Source: Oerskovia sp042887685 (GTDB lineage Bacteria; Actinomycetota; Actinomycetes; Actinomycetales; Cellulomonadaceae). Taken from it: a stretch of DNA of 64,000 nt. Numbering within the stretch: the stretch's first letter is position 1; every line of letters starts with the position of its first letter. This document shows, in pieces, positions 7,794 through 15,676 of the stretch. The notes below the pieces were generated by a model. It was not told where the DNA came from. It did not search any database and saw nothing but the letters and a program-made list of their open reading frames with translations. The position numbers were made by a program, and so were the translations under genes. The stretch is from assembly GCF_042887685.1 (NCBI RefSeq), contig NZ_JBHVOS010000006.1, positions 117,693 through 181,692 of the forward strand. The letters run 5' to 3'.

Positions 7794-9529
7794 GCTGCCT
7801 CCTGCGCCGAGAGCTGCGAGTACACGATCTCCTGGTACGTCTCGCACGTCTCCAGGAGCTCGTCGTGGGTGCCGGTGCCGACGATGCGGCCGTGGTCGAG
7901 CACGACGATCTGCTCGGCGTGCCGGATGGTCGCGACGCGCTGGGCGACGAGCAGGACGGTGGCCTCGCGGGTCCGCGGGGCGAGGGCGAGCCGCAGGGCC
8001 GCGTCGGTCGCGTAGTCGAGGGCCGAGAACGAGTCGTCGAACAGGTAGACGCTGGGCTTGCGGACGATCGCGCGGGCGATCGCGAGCCGCTGACGCTGAC
8101 CGCCGGAGAAGTTGGTGCCGCCCTGCGCGACGGGGGCGTCGAGCTGCCCGTCGAGCTGCTCGACGAACTCGCGCGCCTGCGCGACCTCGAGCGCCTCCCA
8201 CACCTCCTCGTCGGTCGCGTCCTCCTTGCCGTAGCGGACGTTGTCCGCGACGGTCCCGGAGAACAGGTACGCCTTCTGGGGCACGTAGCCGATCATCGAC
8301 CACAGGTCCTGGAGCGAGACGTCACGGACGTCGGTGCCGTCGATGCGGACCGACCCGGCTGTCGCGTCGAAGAGCCGGGGGACGAGCTGGAGCAGCGTCG
8401 TCTTGCCCGAGCCCGTGGACCCGATGATCGCGGTCGTCCCACCCGGCCGGGCCGTGAACGTGAGGTCGTGGAGCACGGGGTCCTCGGCGCCGGGGTACCG
8501 GAAGTCGACGTCGGAGAACGTGATGACGCCGGTGCGGTCGGCACGGGCAGCCAGGTGCACGGGCGCCTGCGGCTCGACGACGGTCGTCTCGGTGTCGAGG
8601 ACCTCGCCGATGCGCTCGGCCGAGACCGCCGCACGCGGGACCATCATGAAGATCATGGTCGACATCATCACGGCCATGAGGATGTACATGATGTAGCTGA
8701 GGAACGCCGTCAGGGCCCCGATCTGCATCCCGTTCTCGACGCGGTACGCACCGAACCACAGGACGGCGACGCTGGTCGCGTTCATGACGAGCATGACGGT
8801 CGGGAACATGAGCGCCATGAGCTTGCCGACGCGCAGCGACGTGTCGTAGAGCCGGTCGTTCGCGACGGCGAACCGCTCCTCCTCGCGACGCTCGCGCACG
8901 AACGCCCGGATGACGCGGATGCCGGAGATCTGCTCGCGCAGCACGCCGTTGATCGCGTCGATGCGCTTCTGCATCTTGCGGAAGTACGGCACCATGCGGG
9001 ACACGATGAGCCCGACCACGATCCCGAGGACGGGCACGACGACCAGCAGCAGCGCCGAGAGCTCGACGTCCTCCTGGAGCGCCATGATGACGCCGCCGAC
9101 GAGCATGATGGGCGCCATGACCATGATGGTGAACGCCATGAGCACGACCATCTGGACCTGCTGGACGTCGTTGGTGGTGCGGGTGATGAGCGACGGGGCG
9201 CCGAGCACGCCCATCTCCTGCGCGGAGAAGGACTGGACGCGCGTGAAGAGCCCGTTGCGCACGTCGCGACCGAACGACATGGCGACCTTGGCGCCGAAGT
9301 ACACCGCGACGATCGCGCAGATCACCTGCCCGAGGCTGATGACGAGCATGACGCCGCCCGTGCTCATGATGTAGGCGGTGTCGCCCTGCGTGACGCCCTT
9401 GTCGATGATGTCGGCGTTGAGACTGGGCAGGTAGAGGGTCGCGATGGTCTGCACGAGCTGGAGCACGAGCAGGATCACGATGGGCGTCCGATAGGGACGC
9501 AGGTACGTCCTCAGTAGACGAAGGAGCAT
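7790..9529 (-). CDS. Heterodimeric ABC exporter subunit with degenerate Walker B (TM287-like)
   Basis: A 579-residue half-transporter with an N-terminal six-helix exporter domain and a C-terminal ATPase. Walker A is GSTGSGKTTLL, the signature is a canonical FSGGQRQRL and Walker B ends in FDDSFSALD, where Asp replaces the catalytic Glu. The matching heterodimeric family has exactly this Asp in one subunit, giving one weak and one active ATP site. The ATG at 9529 was chosen because the protein then begins MLLRLLRTYLRPYR, the usual start of this subunit; upstream in-frame residues look like non-coding translation. It lies 151 bp after the TetR gene and overlaps the next subunit by 4 nt. Confidence 0.9.
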   Translation of the reverse strand: MLLRLLRTYLRPYRTPIVILLVLQLVQTIATLYLPSLNADIIDKGVTQGDTAYIMSTGGVMLVISLGQVICAIVAVYFGAKVAMSFGRDVRNGLFTRVQSFSAQEMGVLGAPSLITRTTNDVQQVQMVVLMAFTIMVMAPIMLVGGVIMALQEDVELSALLLVVVPVLGIVVGLIVSRMVPYFRKMQKRIDAINGVLREQISGIRVIRAFVRERREEERFAVANDRLYDTSLRVGKLMALMFPTVMLVMNATSVAVLWFGAYRVENGMQIGALTAFLSYIMYILMAVMMSTMIFMMVPRAAVSAERIGEVLDTETTVVEPQAPVHLAARADRTGVITFSDVDFRYPGAEDPVLHDLTFTARPGGTTAIIGSTGSGKTTLLQLVPRLFDATAGSVRIDGTDVRDVSLQDLWSMIGYVPQKAYLFSGTVADNVRYGKEDATDEEVWEALEVAQAREFVEQLDGQLDAPVAQGGTNFSGGQRQRLAIARAIVRKPSVYLFDDSFSALDYATDAALRLALAPRTREATVLLVAQRVATIRHAEQIVVLDHGRIVGTGTHDELLETCETYQEIVYSQLSAQEAA

Positions 9530-9680
9530 GTGGGGGGTCCTGTCAGGGGTGGGGGACGAGAGGAGGACGGGGATCTCGACGGTGCCCGACGACGGAGCGC
9601 GCGTCGAGCGATTTCGGTGGCCTCGCCGACCGGTCCAGCATGCGTCGCCGTGGCGGCGACCGCGAGGGCGAGGGGCGGCG

Positions 9681-10397
9681 TCAGGCGAGCGACGCCGTCG
9701 GGACGGGGGCTGCGGGCGGGCCGTTCGCCCGGCACGGGTCCTCGAGGACACCGTGCAGGAAGACGTCGACGATCTGGGTCGGGTCGAGCGGGCCACCCTG
9801 GGACATCATGGGGCTCGCGTGACCGTGCACCAGGAAGAAGAACACGCTCGCCGCGACGCGCGGGTCGGTGCGCAGCTCGGGGGCGAACGGCGCGATGCGC
9901 GCCTCGATCGCACCGACGACGTCCTGCACGGCCGACATCCGGGCGTCCCGGTGGGAGTCCCCGCCCTGGTCGCCGTGGCGGCGGTGCGGGGCGTCGCCCT
10001 GGCCGCCGGACCGGGAGTGCTGGCCGGGCCGGCCGTGCCGGTCCCCCATGAACTGGTGGGCGACCTGGACGATCCTGGCCGTCGCGCGCTGGCTCTCCTG
10101 GATGAGGTCCGCCAGGGCGACGAGGGTCGTCTCGAGCGAGTCCTGCTGCGGGAGGTCGTGGATCGCACGGACCAGCGGCGCGGGGTCGAGCGCCGCGACC
10201 AGGGCCGCGTGGAGGAGCTCGTCCTTGTCCTCGAAGGCCCGGAACAGCGTGCCCTCGGCGACGTTCGCAGCCTCGGCGATCTGCCGGGTCGTCACCGCGG
10301 CGCCGTAGCGCGCGAGCAGCGGGACGGTCGCGGTGGCGATCGCCGCGCGACGGTCGTCGCGGCTCATGGGTCGGGCTCGGCCCGAAGGTGTGGTCAC
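9681..10397 (-). CDS. TetR-family repressor, probably of the adjoining ABC exporter
   Basis: A 238-residue TetR regulator. The N-terminal helix-turn-helix covers about residues 15-62 (TTRQIAEAANVAEGTLFRAFEDKDELL). The ligand-binding half contains an unusual His/Gly/Arg-rich insert at about 118-152 with several histidines. GTG 10397 is preferred over an ATG 30 nt downstream because TAGGGT (10409-10404) lies 6 nt upstream, as expected for a leaderless mRNA. The palindrome at 10410-10427 abuts this -10, so autorepression is likely. The two exporter genes follow in the same direction, making them the likely targets. The ligand is unknown. Confidence 0.88.
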   Translation of the reverse strand: MTTPSGRARPMSRDDRRAAIATATVPLLARYGAAVTTRQIAEAANVAEGTLFRAFEDKDELLHAALVAALDPAPLVRAIHDLPQQDSLETTLVALADLIQESQRATARIVQVAHQFMGDRHGRPGQHSRSGGQGDAPHRRHGDQGGDSHRDARMSAVQDVVGAIEARIAPFAPELRTDPRVAASVFFFLVHGHASPMMSQGGPLDPTQIVDVFLHGVLEDPCRANGPPAAPVPTASLA

Positions 10398-10403
10398 ACC
10401 CCG

Positions 10404-10427
10404 ACCCTAAGTGAGTGAGCACTCACT
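10404..10427 (-). promoter_or_regulatory. TetR operator abutting a leaderless -10
   Basis: AGTGAGTG (10410-10417), AG, CACTCACT (10420-10427) is a perfect 8+2+8 palindrome typical of TetR operators. The -10 TAGGGT (10409-10404, minus strand) touches its edge and lies 6 nt before the GTG start. Binding would block the promoter of the regulator and probably of the exporter operon. Confidence 0.7.
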
Positions 10428-10546
10428 CGTCAAGGTTGCCCGGCGCAACCGACCGGCTGCTGGGTGCCGAACCTGCTCGACACCGGACCGAGACCGGTCA
10501 GGCACGTGACCCCGCCTTCCTGACCGCCCCTGGCCCCCGGGCAACA

Positions 10547-10580
10547 CCGGAGGGGCGCCGCTCGCGCGACGCCCCTCCGG
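10547..10580 (-). terminator. Terminator of the SPFH/NfeD operon
   Basis: An 11-bp perfect stem, CCGGAGGGGCG (10547-10557) with CGCCCCTCCGG (10570-10580), and a 12-nt loop. It lies 46 bp beyond the stop of the SPFH gene. Confidence 0.65.
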
Positions 10581-10625
10581 GTACCGATGTCCTGCTGCGC
10601 CTCACCGGAGGCGTGCCGGCCGAGG

Positions 10626-11852
10626 CTACGGGCGCTCCTCCGGACCGCCCTCGACGTCCTCCGGCGCGTCGGCCGGGGGCGCACCGAGAGGGCGCGGCGC
10701 GGCCGTGCCCGGCTCGGGGGCCTGTGCGAAGCGCTGCCCGGGACCACCGGGACGCTGCCCGCGCTCAGCCTGCTGGTCGAACGGCAGGCCGGAGTGCGTG
10801 CCCGCGCTCGTCGCGTCGGCGGTGGCGGCCTCGGCCTGACGACGAGCCTCGGCGAGGGCCTCGGCCGGGTCGACCAGCGCCGGGGTCCCGAACTTCACGC
10901 GGTCACGGTCCCGCTCGCGACGCGCGGCCTCGGAGGCCTCCGAGCCGTCGCCCGACGGGGTCGGCACGCCGCCGAAGCCCTGGGCGATCGATCCCAGCGC
11001 GGCCGTGAACTCGGTGGGGACGACCCACAGCTTGCTCGCGGTGCCGTCGGCGATCTTCGGCAGCATCTGGAGGTACTGGTAGGCGAGCAGCTTGGGGTCG
11101 GCGTCGCCCTCGTGGATGGCGTCGAAGACCTGCAGGATGGCCCGGGCCTCACCCTCGGCGTTCAGGATCGCGGCCTGGGCGTTGCCCTCTGCCCGCAGGA
11201 TCGCGGCCTGCTTCTCGCCCTCGGCCGTCAGGACCTGGGACTGCTTGATGCCCTCGGCCGTCAGGATCGTCGCGCGGCGGTCACGCTCGGCGCGCATCTG
11301 CTGCTCCATCGAGCCCTGCACGCTCGCGGGCGGGTCGATCGACTTGAGCTCGACGCGGTTGACGCGCACGCCCCAGCGTCCCGTCGCCTCGTCGAGCACG
11401 CCACGGAGCTGGCCGTTGATCTGGTCACGGCTCGTCAGGGTCTGCTCGAGGTCCATGGAGCCCACGACGTTGCGCAGCGTGGTGACCGTGAGCTGCTCGA
11501 TGCCCTGGATGTAGTTCGCGATCTCGTAGACCGCGGACTTGGGCTCGGTGACCTGGAAGTAGATGACGGTGTCGATGCTGACCACGAGGTTGTCCGACGT
11601 GATCACGGGCTGCGGCGGGAACGAGACGACCTGCTCGCGCAGGTCGACGCCCGCACGCACGCGGTCGACGAACGGGATGAGCAGGTGCAGTCCCGGCTCG
11701 AGCGTGCTCGAGTAGCGACCCAGCCGCTCGATGATCAGCGCGGTCGCCTGCGGGACGATCCGCACAGCCTTGACGAGCGCGATGATCACGAACAGCAGGA
11801 TCAGTCCGAGCACGACGTACACGGCGATCATTCCGGGGTCTGGATCACTCAT
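10626..11852 (-). CDS. SPFH/band 7 (stomatin-like) membrane protein
   Basis: The 408-residue product has one N-terminal transmembrane helix (about residues 8-30) and an SPFH domain (about 30-200) with the typical PGLHLLIPFVDRVR and DLREQVVSFPPQPVITSDNL. A helical coiled region rich in Ala and Glu follows (RAERDRRATILTAEGIKQ), then a disordered Pro/Ala/Gly tail of about 110 residues. It resembles QmcA-type proteins, which oligomerise and organise membrane microdomains. The partner NfeD gene lies just upstream in the same direction, the usual arrangement for SPFH-NfeD systems. The C-terminal tail is longer than in E. coli QmcA. Physiological role here is not evident. Confidence 0.88.
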   Translation of the reverse strand: MSDPDPGMIAVYVVLGLILLFVIIALVKAVRIVPQATALIIERLGRYSSTLEPGLHLLIPFVDRVRAGVDLREQVVSFPPQPVITSDNLVVSIDTVIYFQVTEPKSAVYEIANYIQGIEQLTVTTLRNVVGSMDLEQTLTSRDQINGQLRGVLDEATGRWGVRVNRVELKSIDPPASVQGSMEQQMRAERDRRATILTAEGIKQSQVLTAEGEKQAAILRAEGNAQAAILNAEGEARAILQVFDAIHEGDADPKLLAYQYLQMLPKIADGTASKLWVVPTEFTAALGSIAQGFGGVPTPSGDGSEASEAARRERDRDRVKFGTPALVDPAEALAEARRQAEAATADATSAGTHSGLPFDQQAERGQRPGGPGQRFAQAPEPGTAAPRPLGAPPADAPEDVEGGPEERP

Positions 11853-12063
11853 CGATCTTCTCCTGAGGATGGTTCTCGGTGGGCTGACGGGTCACGCGGT
11901 ACTGGTCGTGCGGTGCGGTGGGGGCGGGGAACGGTCGGGCGGTGCAGCGTGGCCGCCGAGCGACGGCACGAGCCGCCTCGGGGAGCGATCGCCCGCGGCC
12001 GACGGGACGCCGCTGAGGACCGCGGGTGCACCGAGGCGCCGAGGACGGACGCCGCGGCCACGG

Positions 12064-12513
12064 TCAGACCGTGTGGCTGTCCGAGGCGAGCGACTGGACG
12101 ACCGCGGTCGCGCCGTCGATGCGCACGACCCGGACCTCGGCACCGATCGGCAGCTCGGGCGAGCCGTCCACGGCCCGGGCGCTCCAGATCTCGCCCTGGA
12201 GCTTGATCCGGCCGCTGAGCTCGGTCACGCGGTCCACGACGACGGCGGTCCGGCCGATCTGGGCAGCCGCCCCGGTCTCGGCGAGCGGGACGCGGTGGCG
12301 CAGGTGACGAAGGAGCCAGGGGCGCAGCGAGAGCAGCAGGGCGGCCGACACCACGGCGAACGTGATGATCTGCAGCCACAGCGGGCCACCGGCCGCGTTC
12401 ACGCCGGCCGCAGCGAACGCCCCGCCTGCGAACATGATCAGCACGAGGTCGAGGGAGATGATCTCGATGAGGACGAAGAGCAGACCTGCCCCGACCCACC
12501 ACAACCAGTCCAT
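12064..12513 (-). CDS. NfeD-family membrane protein (short form)
   Basis: A 149-residue protein with two to three hydrophobic helices (WLWWVGAGLLFVLIEIISLDLVLIMF and WLQIITFAVVSAALLLSLRPWLL) and a C-terminal OB-fold-like domain (GRTAVVVDRVTELSGRIKLQG onward). It lacks the serine-protease domain found in long NfeD proteins. NfeD OB domains partner with SPFH proteins, and the SPFH gene follows 211 bp downstream. ATG 12513 is preferred because GGAAGGAA lies at correct spacing before it; an earlier in-frame start adds only 12 residues. Confidence 0.85.
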   Translation of the reverse strand: MDWLWWVGAGLLFVLIEIISLDLVLIMFAGGAFAAAGVNAAGGPLWLQIITFAVVSAALLLSLRPWLLRHLRHRVPLAETGAAAQIGRTAVVVDRVTELSGRIKLQGEIWSARAVDGSPELPIGAEVRVVRIDGATAVVQSLASDSHTV

Positions 12514-12711
12514 GACGGTTCCTTCCGTCGTGAGGCTCGTTCGCTGCACGTCGTCGACGTGTCGACACCACCTGCGTTCTTTGCCCAGATTTTACCGGAA
12601 GAACGAGATCCGTGCACCTATCGGGCGTGTCGCGTACGCCACCGTGCGCGACCTTCGACGGGCCCCGTCAGCCACCTCGTCCAACGACGGGCGACGAGCC
12701 ACGACGGCCCG

Positions 12712-13497
12712 TCAGCGGGCCGCGCGCGCCAACCAGCGACCGCCGCCGTGCGCGACGAACAGGGGCAGGCCGAACGCCTCGCTGAGGTTCTCGGCCGTGA
12801 GCACCTCGGTCAGCGGGCCCGCGCGGTGCACCGCACCGTCCTTGAGGAGCAGGACGTGCGTGAAGCCCGGCGGGATCTCCTCGACGTGGTGCGTGACCAG
12901 CACGAGCACGGGCGAGGCGGGATCCGTCGCGAGCTCCGAGAGGGCACCCACGAGCTCCTCGCGCCCACCCAGGTCGAGACCCGCTGCGGGCTCGTCGAGG
13001 AGCAGCAGCTCGGGGTCCGTCATGAGGGCGCGGGCGATCTGGACGCGCTTGCGCTCGCCCTCGCTCAGCGTCCCGAAGAGGCGCTCGGCGAGCGGCAGGA
13101 CGTCGAAGGCCGCGAGGAGGTCGTCCGCACGCTCGGCGTCGAAGTCCTCGTACGTCTCCCGCCAGCGACCCGTGACCCCGTACGCCGCGGTCAGCACCAC
13201 GTTGCGCACGGTCTCCTCGGCGGGGATCTGCTCCGCGAGCGCCGCGCTCGCGAGCCCGATGCGGGGGCGCAGCTCGAACACGTCGGTGCGCCCGATGCGC
13301 TCGCCCAGCAGGTCCGCGGTCCCCGAGGTGGGGTGCATGCGCGCGGCCGCGATCTGCAGCAGGGTCGTCTTCCCGGCGCCGTTGCGGCCCAGGATCACCC
13401 ACCGCTCGCCCTCGTTCACCTGCCAGTCCACGGAGTCGAGGATGGTCTTCGTGCCACGGCGCACCGTGACTGCCTGCAGGTCCAGAACCGAGCTCAT
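12712..13497 (-). CDS. ABC transporter ATP-binding protein without adjacent permease
   Basis: A 261-residue ATPase with Walker A GRNGAGKTTLL, signature LSEGERKRV, Walker B LLLLDEPAAGLDLGG and switch His in LVTHHVEE. The signature LSEGE and the HHVEE switch resemble YlmA/ModF-like cytosolic ABC proteins rather than classical importers. No membrane component lies next to it. ATG 13497 is close to leaderless, with the -10 TAGGGT (13511-13506) 8 nt upstream. It is divergent from the gene at 13525, with only 27 bp between the two start codons. Substrate or role is unknown. Confidence 0.82.
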   Translation of the reverse strand: MSSVLDLQAVTVRRGTKTILDSVDWQVNEGERWVILGRNGAGKTTLLQIAAARMHPTSGTADLLGERIGRTDVFELRPRIGLASAALAEQIPAEETVRNVVLTAAYGVTGRWRETYEDFDAERADDLLAAFDVLPLAERLFGTLSEGERKRVQIARALMTDPELLLLDEPAAGLDLGGREELVGALSELATDPASPVLVLVTHHVEEIPPGFTHVLLLKDGAVHRAGPLTEVLTAENLSEAFGLPLFVAHGGGRWLARAAR

Positions 13498-13505
13498 GGG
13501 ACACG

Positions 13506-13517
13506 ACCCTATAGGTT
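13506..13517. promoter_or_regulatory. Back-to-back -10 elements of a 27-bp divergent promoter
   Basis: The palindromic core CCTATAGG (13508-13515) supplies TAGGGT on the minus strand (13511-13506) and TAGGTT on the plus strand (13512-13517). They lie 8 and 7 nt from the start codons of the ABC ATPase and the unknown gene. The two hexamers start at adjacent bases, so RNA polymerase could hardly occupy both at once. Confidence 0.55.
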
Positions 13518-13524
13518 GGCTGAC

Positions 13525-14355
13525 GTGGAATCCCACTCGACCCTCCCGCTCCCCCGCGCCGTCGTCCTCGCCCTGTGGGTGCAGGCCCTGGCCCCGCAGC
13601 CCGGCGCGGCCCGGACCCCCGACGACGCGCTGATCCGTCGTGCCGTCGCAGCCGTCCGGCAGGACGACGAACCTCACACCGTCGAGGGGTCGGACGACGC
13701 CTCGACGCTCCTCGAGCTCCTCACGCGCTGGACCCGCGGCCCGGTCGAGGTCTGCGCGGTCCTCCCTGCCCCGGGCGACGTCCTGGGCACACCGGCCGCC
13801 GTGAGCGCGGACGCGACCGACGCGCAGGAGTGCCTCCTCGTGCAGTCCGCCGACGGCGCCTGGGCTCTCGTGCCCGAGATCACGGAGTTCGGCTCGGTGT
13901 ACGAGACGGGTCACCTCGTCGCGTGGCACGTGACGCCCGTCCCGGCGTGGCGCACCCAGGTGCTCGCCGCCGTCGGGCCGCTGGCCGACGCCGAGCGCGA
14001 CCTGCGCGTGGCCCTCCTGACCGCGACCGAGGCCCTCGCCTCGCTCGACGTCGCTCGCTGGCGCGAGGACGCGGCCGAGACCATCGCGTCGCTGCGGTCC
14101 ACGACTCCCCCGGACTGGCCCCTGCCCGCGGTGCGCGGGGAGGCCGAGGCGCGCCGCGTGCGCGTGCTCGCGCAGGCCGCACGGCTGCGGGCCATCGTCG
14201 ACCTCGCCACGGCCGACGACGGCGGCGCGGTCAACCTGTGGCAGGCCGACCAGCGCTCGACCGCCCTGCGCGAGGTCGACCGGGCCGCGCGGCGGGCCAT
14301 GTCCGCCGCGACGGCGCGCTACGCGACCGGGCCGGACCCGAGCACGCTGCGGTAG
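13525..14355 (+). CDS. Conserved-looking protein of unknown function
   Basis: The 276-residue product has no signal peptide or clear membrane helix. The sequence is acidic, with a hydrophobic N-terminal stretch (AVVLALWVQALAP), a middle part carrying ALVPEITEFGSVYETGHLVAWHV, and a long Ala/Arg/Glu-rich helical C-terminal half. I do not recognise a family. The GTG start at 13525 lies 7 nt after the -10 TAGGTT, consistent with a leaderless mRNA. Its last 37 bp overlap the end of glgM on the opposite strand, and its start faces the ABC ATPase. The strong codon-position GC bias supports it being real. Confidence 0.7.
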   Translation: MESHSTLPLPRAVVLALWVQALAPQPGAARTPDDALIRRAVAAVRQDDEPHTVEGSDDASTLLELLTRWTRGPVEVCAVLPAPGDVLGTPAAVSADATDAQECLLVQSADGAWALVPEITEFGSVYETGHLVAWHVTPVPAWRTQVLAAVGPLADAERDLRVALLTATEALASLDVARWREDAAETIASLRSTTPPDWPLPAVRGEAEARRVRVLAQAARLRAIVDLATADDGGAVNLWQADQRSTALREVDRAARRAMSAATARYATGPDPSTLR

Positions 14356-15539
14356 ACCTCGAGCGTGCGGTCCGCGATCGCGTCCCACGCGAAGTGGTCC
14401 TCGACCCGGGTGCGGGCCGCGCGGCCCATCTCCCGGGCCCTCTCCGGGTCGGACACGACCGCGACGAGCGCCGCGGCGAGGTCGGCGACGAACCGGTCCG
14501 GGTCCACGGGCGCGCCCGTCCCGTCGTCGACCTGCTCGATCGGGACCAGGTGGCCCGTGACGCCGTCGTCGATCACCTCAGGGATGCCGCCCGTCGCGGA
14601 CCCCACGACCGGCAGGCCCACGGCCATCGCCTCGAGGTTGACGATGCCGAGCGGCTCGTAGACCGACGGGCACACGAAGACCGTCGAGGCGGCGAGGACC
14701 GCGACGAGCTCCTCGCGCGGGAGCATCTGCTCGATCCAGACCACCCCGGTGCGCTGCTCGGCCAGGCGGGCCACGGCCTCGCTGACCTCCGTCGCGATCT
14801 CGGGGGTGTCCGGGGCGCCCGCGCACAGGACCAGCTGGACCTCGGGGGGCAGCTCGGCGGCAGCCCGCAGCAGGTACGGCAGGCCCTTCTGGCGCGTGAT
14901 GCGCCCCACGAAGACCACGGCCGGGCGCTCCGGGTCGATCCCGAGGTCACGGACCACGCGGTCCGCCGCGGCGACCTGCGCCTCGGACTCGGGACGACGC
15001 CACCCGTCCAGGTCGATCCCGTTGTGGACCACGTGGACCTTGGCCGGGTCGACGTCCGGGTAGCAGCGCAGGATGTCCGCGCGCATGCCCGCCGAGACCG
15101 CGATGATGCCCGCGGCCGCCTCGTAGGCCGTCTTCTCGGCCCAGCCGGACAGCGCGTAGCCGCCGCCGAGCTGCTCGGCCTTCCACGGCCGCAGCGGCTC
15201 GAGCGAGTGCGCGCTGAGCACGTGCGGGATCCCGTGCAGGAGCGAGGCCAGGTGGCCGGCGAGGTTCGCGTACCAGGTGTGCGAGTGCACGAGGTCCGCG
15301 CCCGCGACGTCGTCCGCCATCGCCAGGTCCACGCCGAAGGTGCCCAGCACCGGGTTCGCCGACGAGAGCGAGCCGGGGACCGAGTAGCCCGTCACTCCCT
15401 CCTCGGCACGCGGTCCGTCGAACGCGCGGACGTGCACGTCGATGCGCTCGCGCAGCACACGGGACAGCTCGGCGACGTGCACGCCCGCGCCTCCGTAGAC
15501 GTAGGGCGGGTACTCACGGGTCAGCAGGTCGACTCTCAC
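14319..15539 (-). CDS. glgM: Actinobacterial GlgA-type glucosyltransferase (glycogen synthase / maltose-1-phosphate synthase)
   Basis: The 406-residue GT-B enzyme uses ADP-glucose. It begins VRVDLLTREYPPYVYGGAGVH, the form of the N-terminal ADP-glucose motif in the actinobacterial group. VHSHTWYANLAGH, VVHNGIDLDGW and the C-terminal VYEPLGIVNLEAMA with E-x7-E spacing are visible. In mycobacteria this family member (GlgM, Rv1212c) makes maltose-1-phosphate for the GlgE pathway and lies divergent from glgC, exactly as here. The GTG at 15539 is supported by TAGCGT (15552-15547) 7 nt upstream, a leaderless arrangement. Whether this enzyme also extends glycogen directly cannot be told. Confidence 0.92.
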   Translation of the reverse strand: MRVDLLTREYPPYVYGGAGVHVAELSRVLRERIDVHVRAFDGPRAEEGVTGYSVPGSLSSANPVLGTFGVDLAMADDVAGADLVHSHTWYANLAGHLASLLHGIPHVLSAHSLEPLRPWKAEQLGGGYALSGWAEKTAYEAAAGIIAVSAGMRADILRCYPDVDPAKVHVVHNGIDLDGWRRPESEAQVAAADRVVRDLGIDPERPAVVFVGRITRQKGLPYLLRAAAELPPEVQLVLCAGAPDTPEIATEVSEAVARLAEQRTGVVWIEQMLPREELVAVLAASTVFVCPSVYEPLGIVNLEAMAVGLPVVGSATGGIPEVIDDGVTGHLVPIEQVDDGTGAPVDPDRFVADLAAALVAVVSDPERAREMGRAARTRVEDHFAWDAIADRTLEVYRSVLGSGPVA

Positions 15540-15676
15540 GCGCCACACGCTAGCGCGGTCCGCGGGACTCGTGCGCACCGCCCCACCCGTCGGTCGTCAC
15601 CACGTCGTGGGACGAACCGCGCCCACCCTGCGGTTCGGGCGATACGAACCACGCTCTGGGCCTTAAGGTTTTGCCC

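Noticed and set aside
9682..9701. A 20-nt match between the end of the first TetR gene and the gap at 42251-42270
   Set aside because: The shared string is made of common GC-rich codons and has no symmetry or flanking similarity, so chance is likely.
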